A program made the position numbers and the translations under genes. From the NCBI GenBank assembly GCA_030761205.1, contig JAULJL010000003.1, forward strand, positions 30,882,123-30,946,122: 64,000 nucleotides of DNA, given 5' to 3'. Numbering within the stretch: the stretch's first letter is position 1; every line of letters starts with the position of its first letter. The DNA comes from Fremontodendron californicum (lineage: Eukaryota; Streptophyta; Magnoliopsida; Malvales; Malvaceae). Below are positions 57,132 to 64,000 of the stretch, in pieces. Under the pieces are notes generated by a model that saw only the letters and a program-made list of their open reading frames with translations, had not been told where the DNA came from and made no database searches.

Positions 57132-57433
57132 CCAAAGTATGTTGAATAATAATGGCATGGGTCTAAGTTAGGCTGAGGACAATAAACCAAGCGCTTCTTG
57201 GGAGGCAACCCAAAAGGATGGAGAGCATCTATTATATCAGATTTGCATATTCCTTACTCTCCATCATTCTATCTTTTATTGTTTTTCTTTTCTTTTGTTT
57301 AATATTTCTTTTCTCTTACAAGATGTAAATATAATTTTTAATTTATTTTTTTTAACCCCGGTTAAATGGCGGATAACGGTACTCCGTGATTATTTAAATC
57401 GGTTCCATCAGCTACCCACAAAACTGGGATAAA
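57132..57433 (+). other. post-pol region of C with hairpin and cargo-cassette edge
   Basis: A perfect palindromic hairpin TTGGGAGGCAACCCAA (57198-57213) follows CAAGCGCTTC, a motif common after pol in Athila-group elements. From 57357 the sequence is the spacer that precedes the C4 ORF in E, ending at the 57433 breakpoint. Confidence 0.7.
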
Positions 57434-58100
57434 ATCTGAGGAGTAACTTTCCAAGTTAAATATTCATGCTTGATCAAAATGGACTTTAAAAGCATGTAAT
57501 GTACGCTATGGTTCAGGGTTCAGAAAGAAAGGATAAATAGGTCCAAAATATGTGTTTGAGGGTAATCAGATCAAGGATCATTTCTTGAAGAGGATTCCCT
57601 TTGAAGCATTTGTCCCTTTTGGACTTTTCATTCCTTTTTTTACTTTTGCTCTTTTTCTTCCTTGCTTTTGGCTTTCATTTGCCATACTTTTTCACACTTT
57701 TTCTTTTGTTTTGTTCTTGGCTTCCATTTCGCCATCTTTTCCTTTTCCTTTTTCTTTACTTCGACAGAGTGAGCTCGTATTTATTCGGGGCTCAATTTGC
57801 TTTGTATCTGTCTTTGAGCTAGGACTCATTTTTTTGTAATCTTTGAGAAGATCTTTCCTCACATTTTCCCCCCAATGTAGAGGGTGATCCTTGATCAGGG
57901 TTCAAAGAATAAGGAATTCTTTTGGCTTAAAAGGGGTGACTATAGATTTTTTTTTTTTTTGCGAAAGTGTATGAAAGATGGCCATTCATTATATAAAACC
58001 CGAATATTCTCATTGAAAAGCAATCCCTAGGGGAATAGATAATCAAAATTTCATTTTGCACTTTGGAATCATCCGAATTCTCATATGCATGATATCACAA
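57434..58100. other. conserved 3' non-coding block of Ogre-like element D
   Basis: It matches 11340-11870 of B, with TTCATGCTTGATCAAAATGG and GATCAAGGATCATTTC among shared pieces. The ORFs in it are shadows of T-rich DNA. Confidence 0.65.
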
Positions 58101-58969
58101 ATTTTCTTTTTTTTTCTTCTTTCCAGCATGCCCTCAATGATTCATGCATTAATCCCTCCTTATTCACCATGTATCTATCCTTTCCACATATGATTCCCCA
58201 ATTTGATTAACCATGAGGATTTGAAACATTGCGAGGAACATCGTAAGTCTAGATTTACAATGAAAATGCTGAGTTTCAATCTTCGGTTTGTTTGAAGTAC
58301 TAAGGAAAATATTACCCAAAAATAGGTTTTCTCTAGGACATGGGTTAATCTGGTTTGGTCATTGTGCCCCGAGGTGTCAATCATGAAGTAATGTTTGAGC
58401 ATTTAATGTTTTGTGGTTATTGGAAAAGGTCATGAATGGTTTTAGCACAATCTTGACACACATCGAATTACCAAGATCTAGATTCTTGAAAGAATGTCTC
58501 ATTTGTTTGAATTTCAAGGAGTTCGAACAATTTTCAAAAAGTTCCTTTGATCATAGCCTAGACTAGGATTTACATCTTTGCTTATTCTGCAATGACAATG
58601 GTTTATGAAGTTTAATCATTCATATTCTTTGAAGTATTAGGTCTTTCAAGTAGTCTTGATTCAAGGGATTTAGGCATAGGAAAGCCTAAAAGAGAGAGGT
58701 AAAGTGTTGGGTCATTTCTAACAATGATCATCAATATTCTCGAGACTGTCCATTATTTCATGTGAAAAGCCCTTATTATTGTTTACCACAAATTTTCATG
58801 AAGTTTCATTTGTTTTTTTTTTTTTGGCAAATTCAAATGAATGCTAAAATATAATGAAAACAAAACATTTAAATTCAAAATTTATTTATTTCATGTAGAT
58901 GTCAACATGAGACAAGTGCTTTCATCATCACAGTGTATAGAACTACATGCATCAAAAATCCTAATATGA
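58101..58969. other. no feature recognised (element D)
   Basis: In element B this distance from the 3' block already holds integrase. Here no pol residue pattern is seen on either strand, so pol appears to be deleted or replaced. Confidence 0.45.
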
Positions 58970-60424
58970 TTATGCACCATGTTTCTTATGACACTTGGCT
59001 TTCCCATCTTCAAAACTTATCGAACTAGCCTTGATGAGATCCCTAACCTTGTACTTCAAAGTAGGGAAGTTCTCTGTTGAGTGACTTTGATTGCCAGAAT
59101 GTTAACCACAACACTCATTAGCATCATACCAGCTAGGATAAGGGGGCTTCAGAGACTCTAATTGCATGGGTGTCACAAGGTGATTCTGGATGAGTTGAGG
59201 TAGCATCTTATTGTATGTCACAGGAATCGGGTCAACATGATTTCTTTTTTGCTTTTTATGCCCCCTTCGATTATTCCCAAAGGTGTTAGATTGATAGACA
59301 GATGTAAATTCTTGTATGGTTGCAGGCATTGGTTGGTAAGGATAAGCACCTTGAGAGACATTGTTCAGGGTAGGGTAGAATGGTTGATATGAGGAGAATT
59401 GGGGATATGGGGCAAAGCCTTCCACGACTTGGGTATCTTCCTCTTTCTTTTCAGATGCCCCATTTTTCTTGGTATTGGATGTTCTTTCTCTTTCAAGTTT
59501 CCCATCCTTGATAGCATTTTCAGTCATTTCCCCTGAAATTACCATATCCGCAAAATTCTTTGTGGCATTGCCGACGAGTCTATCATAGTACGGGGCCCGT
59601 AGTGTATTCACAAAAAGGACAGTAATTTCTTTCTGAGTTAGGGGTGGTTGTACTTGGGCGGCCATGCTCATCCACCGCTGCTCATATCCTTTGAAGCTCT
59701 CAGTAGCTCTTTTCTCCATATTTTGCAAGATGAGACAGTCAGGTGCCATCTCGGTCATATGCTTGTACTGGTTTAGAAAAACCCTAGCTAGATCATTTCA
59801 AGAGCGAATCTGATCTTTGCTCAACTGACTATACCACCTAATTGTGGACCCGCTGAGGCTATCCTGAAAGTAGTGGATCAAAAGCTTACCATTATCTATA
59901 TGACCTGTCATCTTTCGGCAGAATATAGTGATGTGGGCTGATGGATCGGTCGTCCCGTCATATTTCTCAAAGTCAGGGACCTTGAATTTAGGAGGAATGA
60001 CTAAATCGAGGACCAAGCATCGTTCTTTCGCATCCACACTCTCGAATACATCTGTATTTTCTATTTCCTGGAGCTTTTCATCTAACAACTGATATTTCCC
60101 TTGGGAATCTGCTAACTCAACCTCATTTGCTGCCACCATTTTCAACTTTGCCTGTTCAACTGGATCATATGAGTTTAGGATGTTGACGGGATTAATTGTG
60201 TTCTGGGCATCCATCATAACGACCTCATTCTGATCCCTTTGTATCCCCAACTCTTCTTTGGTGGACTAGTTTTCAGTGTATCCCTTTCCCTTGATTGCGG
60301 ACATCAGCTCCATCAATTTAGTCATCTGATCTCTAGATTCTACTTCAGATTTTTCCAACTTTTCTCGCAATTCTTCTTGTGCCCTTTCCATTCTTTCTAT
60401 TCGGGCAACTTGTTCATTCTCCAT
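58970..60424 (-). pseudogene. gag of Ogre-like element D
   Basis: It starts with the ATG at 60424 (MENEQVARIERMERAQEELR, coiled-coil-like). A TAG lies near 60266, then LVIPPKFKVPDFEKYDGTTD, and a TGA near 59797 where an intact copy would have Trp. It continues with FKGYEQRWMSMAAQVQPP, LRAPYYDRLVGNATKNF and a Tyr/Pro-rich region to SWYDANECCG. A stop there is followed by HSTENFPTLKYKVRDLI up to the TAA at 58970-58972. Close relative of the B gag. Three stops inactivate it. Confidence 0.8.
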
Positions 60425-61325
60425 AGCTCTGGCCTGTATCATAAAGTTGCTCAGTACAGCTTATACCTCTGATTTGAAATGGAAATTCTTTCAAAGACTT
60501 TTAAAACCAAGCCAATTTCTGTTTTATCCCCCCAAGTAGTGTCATGATGAAGGAGCCATGAATGCAATTTGATGCACGTGAAGCCTAAACAATATGATGT
60601 ATGGACATGTATAGTGGAAACATGCTGACCATATATGTAATAAATACAATCACGATGCCAACATGCTGCAAGCAAAGAATAAACAAATCAACGCATGGCT
60701 ATATGCAATGAATGACCATGTATATTTCAGTGTATTTCCCAATGAATGATCATATACACTATGAATGCAACACGATGTCAAATATGATGCATGTAAACAA
60801 TGAATGATTGACACAGAGTATATACAAAGAAAATCATGTTGACCATGTGTGTCATGAATACATCATGATGCTAACATGATGGATTAATGCGTGAACATAT
60901 CATGATGACTATGTATGCCATGAATGCAACCAGATGTCAGCATGATTTATATAAACAAATCAATGCATATAAAGAGTGATCAAATTAATCCATGAACATA
61001 TGAAGAAAAATCATACTGGCTATGTTTGTCATGAATGCGACCTGATGCTAACAAGAGGCATGTATGAATATGTGGTATGACAAATAATTGATTGGATGCA
61101 AAATGCAAAGGAGAAAACATCAAGGAAGAAATAAGAATCCAAGGAACTTAATTACCAACATCTCATAAATTTGAAGCATAACCAATTCATTCCCATATCA
61201 ATGTTCACAAGGTATAAACCATGTTTACAAAATCTGAGCAGTGGTTAAAACTATCTTTACAAGCACTTTATTTTTCCTAGCATCCTAAGGCTATAAGAGC
61301 CGGCTACTGAAAAAGTGAAATCCTA
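60425..61325. other. spacer between two Ogre-type gags
   Basis: AT-rich, with loosely repeated ATGCATG, AATGAATGATC and CATGATG words. No PBS, LTR end or gene is recognised, so the border between D and the neighbouring element is not resolved. Confidence 0.4.
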
Positions 61326-64000
61326 TTACATCATATCAGACCGAAGTCTTTCTACATCATTGCCGTAAAATCTTCCAATCCTAATTACCCTTTCCAGTCC
61401 TCTATCAATCAATATCGTTGGATCAATCCACTTGATATCTATTAGAGATTGCACTTTCCTTTTGAAGGCTATACAGTCTTCAATGCCATGCCCAGCAATT
61501 CCGCAGTGATAATCACATCTTGCACTTGGGTTGTACCACTTGGGATACGGTGGTAATAAGGGTTTCAACGGGACACATGCAACAATGTGATCTTGTACCA
61601 ATATAGGGAGAAGCTCCTGGTAGCTAATTGGAATGGGATCATACTGCTTTTGAGTCTTGTTCTTGGGTTGTTTCTTAGTCACACACGGCCTAGGAGTTGG
61701 GGCACTTGGTGGTGGCACTAAGGTTCGAACCGAAGTGTTTACATGGAGAGGTAGAGGAACAGCATGTTGGTATATGCCCTAGAGCCAATCGATTTGGTCA
61801 GGCATAAACTACCAATAATACAATCCCATCACTATATCTTAGTGATACAAGGTTTTCCTTCATGTTAGTACGATGATAAGGAGTTATTAAGTACTAATCG
61901 GATGAACCCATGGAACATAATGGCCTTGCAAAAGAATTATATATAATTGTGAGATCCTTATGCATCAAAGCCATGTTCCTAAAACAGTTCCTGGTCATCG
62001 TATTGCCAAGACGGGGCATTGGCAATGCTCAAAGACTGGTACATGTTAAGCCTACTTACTTAGTAAACAATTGATCTCACGTGTTGAAGTATAGGAGATA
62101 CTTTAGGATAACATGTAGGTGCTTGTCTATTGAACAAGTTCACTGAACATGGCCCGCTATGAGAACTCCATTTGGTATAGTCACTCAAGTGTCTATGGAA
62201 ACGTTCTCACGTGTCAGTCGTGTAAGTAGTCCTCTGACTTGTGATACCAGGTCATCATGTATGGGGAGTCTCATACTTTGATTCCATCACGAACGGGTCC
62301 CAAACAAGAGTTATGCTTATGGTAGGGTGGTTTTGGGCATGACATGAACCATACGAAGATGGATGAGTGATTCAGAGAGGATTCACCACTCCAAGTGACA
62401 TCGGAGACATTTCTCATCTGTTCTTAGCTTAAGTTAACTTGATGGAACCTCTGGCAGAGTATGATGAATTTAGGATAAATAGTTTCTCTAAGTTCACAAA
62501 GTTAACTAATAGCTGCAAGAACTAATATGGATTGAACATGAGTAGACACTACACCATGCTCATGGTCTTTCCAGGATATTTGGTGAAAGGACCGAATTAC
62601 ACTGATAGATTGAACACGAAAGGTTATGTCGAGACTAACTTGACTCTCCAGTATTTGGGTGGCATGATGGCTTGCTAGAGTCCACTCATGATCTATGAGT
62701 ATAAATTAATTAGATTAATTTATATTCATTGCCAACATATTGGAAGCCTAATGGGTCACACATAGAAAGGTGTATTAAGAGATTAAAATGGAAAGAGCCT
62801 AATTGATTAATTTGAGAATTTAATCAATAGGGACTTAATTAAATAGTTTAATTAAGTGGAAGGACTTAAGGGAAAATACATAAGAGTTATTGTCCATAGT
62901 CCAAACCCTAGAGTGGTTGTCGCTCCCTATAAAAGAAACATGATGGCTATCGATCTCCCCAATGGCCTAGCCGCATATGTGATATGCTTAGAGGTTTTGG
63001 TGTCTTCTTGATTTCTTGACTTCCTCCTTGCCTCTTCATGAATTGCTAAAGAGAAAAACGTTTTCTTTCAAGAGAGAAAAGGCATAGAGTGAAGAATAAA
63101 GAAGATCAAGATAATCCTTGTTGTTGGTGCACCAAACCCGAAGAAGCAAGAAAAGCAATTTTCTTCATTCTTGATGCTTATGAAGCATTCGACCATGGAT
63201 GTTTAGATGGGGAGAGGTTTCTTGAAACCTAAACTAATAGCATTGTTTTTGGCAAGACTCTATTCCTACCTTATGAAGGTTCTCTTGATCATCTTGTGTG
63301 GATTACCGTTAGAGGCCAGGCACTTGTGTGGCTTGAAGTCTCGGATTGATAGCTTGGTGTTCAAGATTGAGTGGGTTGTTTGTAAAATCAAGATTACTAG
63401 ATCTTTGAGTTAAGGTATGAATCTTGATCAGATGTATACTTTATAATTACAAGATCACATTAAAATTTTACAAGCATGATCCTGTTAGATTTGGCTATCT
63501 CATTGTTTATTATTCCGTTGCGTTCATGTTCTTCTTTAATTCGATTATTGTTTGAGCATGAGGCCGAATCCCAACACAGCATGGTAAGGGTATGGATTTG
63601 GACATGGGACCCTTGGAGGTTGTACATAGTTCAAGGTTCTTATCTTGGATGCTTGATAAGGTGCTTGATGAGGGAAGCAATACGAACTGCCAATTAGTGG
63701 TGATGGAATGGGATTCAGGGATCCCGTAGTGGTCATCCCAGTGGACGATTGGACCATAGTAGGGTAGGGATACTGGTTTGGACCTAGAATAGTTTGCAGG
63801 TATGGTATAGGATCCGAGGTTTCTATCTTTGGTATCTGGCTCTCAGGTTTAATCATTTTCACGATTTTGTCCATAATTTCATCAGGGTTGCAACCTTTGT
63901 GGCATTGACAAGCGCATGATCTAGCAAGGATTGTATGTTCTGGACCTAATGGTTTTGGTTGATCCGAAGGCGATGCAGAGCCCTGAGAAAGTTCCCTCTT
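61326..64000 (-). pseudogene. Ogre-like gag of a third element, split by a copia solo LTR
   Basis: The minus-strand frame runs from the window edge (CACQCHKGCNPDEIMDKIV near 63880) through NPYPYHA to 63582. After the solo LTR it resumes at 61764 with APTPRPCVTKKQ, PIPISYQELLPILVQDHIV, YPKWYNPSARCDYHCGIAGH and GIEDCIAFKRKVQSLI, then stops at 61326. It has a Pro-rich linker and a CCHC-like knuckle (CDYHCGIAGHGIEDC). It is more distant from the B and D gags than they are from each other. The N-terminus is outside the window. Confidence 0.75.
61765..63576 (+). mobile_element. Angela-like Ty1/copia solo LTR (1812 bp)
   Basis: It begins TGTTGGTATATGCCCTAGAG, the start typical of Angela-clade LTRs, and ends TCCCAACA. 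It is flanked by CAGCA on both sides (61760-61764 and 63577-63581). TATAAAAG at 62928-62935 could be its promoter. Length fits Angela LTRs. No coding region lies within, so it is a solo LTR. The strand is given from the TG...CA reading and the TATA box. Confidence 0.8.

Larger units (their letters stand above)
49831..57433 (+). mobile_element. Athila-like element C with intact gag-pol, 3' end lost
   Basis: 5' LTR, tRNA-Asp PBS, an uninterrupted 1771-codon gag-pol, then 300 bp that includes the spacer found just before the C4 ORF in E. After ACCCACAAAACTG (57433) the sequence turns into Ogre-type DNA matching 11340 of B. The cargo, 3' region and 3' LTR are therefore deleted together with some of D. 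Confidence 0.88.
37403..61325 (-). mobile_element. Ogre-like element D internal region (non-autonomous, with insertions)
   Basis: After the PPT the D sequence runs 37403-37466, is interrupted by element E, resumes 47048-49830 (tandem repeats), is interrupted by element C, and resumes 57434-60424 with a conserved 3' block and a gag. No protease, RT or integrase is found between the 3' block and gag, so the copy lacks pol. Its boundary with the next gag (61326) is not certain. Confidence 0.6.

Noticed and set aside
57552..57839. Phe-rich ORF that looks like a membrane protein
   Set aside because: T-rich non-coding DNA matching 11340-11870 of element B, where the frame is not kept.

Overview
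This is a stretch of eudicot plant repeat DNA, built almost entirely from nested LTR retrotransposons. The evidence is Athila-like and Ogre/Tat-like Ty3/gypsy elements, an Angela-like Ty1/copia solo LTR, hAT-like TIR elements and a broken extensin gene. I see no ordinary host gene that looks intact and no tRNA or rRNA. The species cannot be fixed from the sequence alone.

Layout. (1) 1-5097 is the 3' part of an Athila-like element on the + strand (element A). It is inserted in the 3' LTR of a large Ogre-like element on the - strand (element B, 5098-27085). B has ~4.7 kb LTRs, a tRNA-type PBS, an upstream ORF1, a decayed gag-pol with a probable intron before RT, and a long tandem-repeat-rich 3' region. 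(2) 27086-28822 is the 3' part of an extensin-type gene, cut by B and by a 1.1 kb hAT-like element. A second hAT-like element (29066-30051) carries a fragment of a ZAT-type C2H2 zinc-finger gene. (3) From 30553 a second Ogre-like element (D, - strand) begins. Its LTR holds an Athila-like solo LTR (32927-34417). Its interior holds a complete young Athila-like element (E, 37467-47047, - strand) and a 3'-truncated one with an intact gag-pol (C, 49831-57433, + strand). (4) 57434-60424 is D remnant plus a D gag. 61326-64000 is another Ogre-like gag, split by an Angela-like solo LTR (61765-63576).

The unusual system is in A and E. Behind the gag(-pol) region both carry the same two-gene cargo. The first gene encodes a 178-aa basic C4 zinc-finger protein that resembles the cysteine-rich nucleic-acid-binding proteins of carlaviruses. 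The second is an intronless LONELY GUY (LOG) cytokinin-activation enzyme gene with an intact PGGxGTxEE motif. Element C keeps the spacer that precedes this cassette, up to its truncation point. The two cargo-bearing elements have LTRs that match in the U3/R half and are unrelated in the U5 half. The cassette has therefore travelled between Athila subfamilies, probably by template switching. E has lost RT, RNase H and the integrase core through an in-frame deletion, but its LTRs are the same length and almost identical. It looks like a recently mobile, non-autonomous gene carrier driven by a C-like partner.

How the parts might work together (inference): the LTR promoter makes a genomic RNA that is translated to Gag or Gag-Pro(-Pol). 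Splice-acceptor-like sites just before each cargo ORF could give subgenomic-type mRNAs for the C4 protein and for LOG. If the proteins are active, the element would bring a virus-like nucleic-acid-binding protein and a local cytokinin-releasing enzyme, both able to affect host silencing or cell division.
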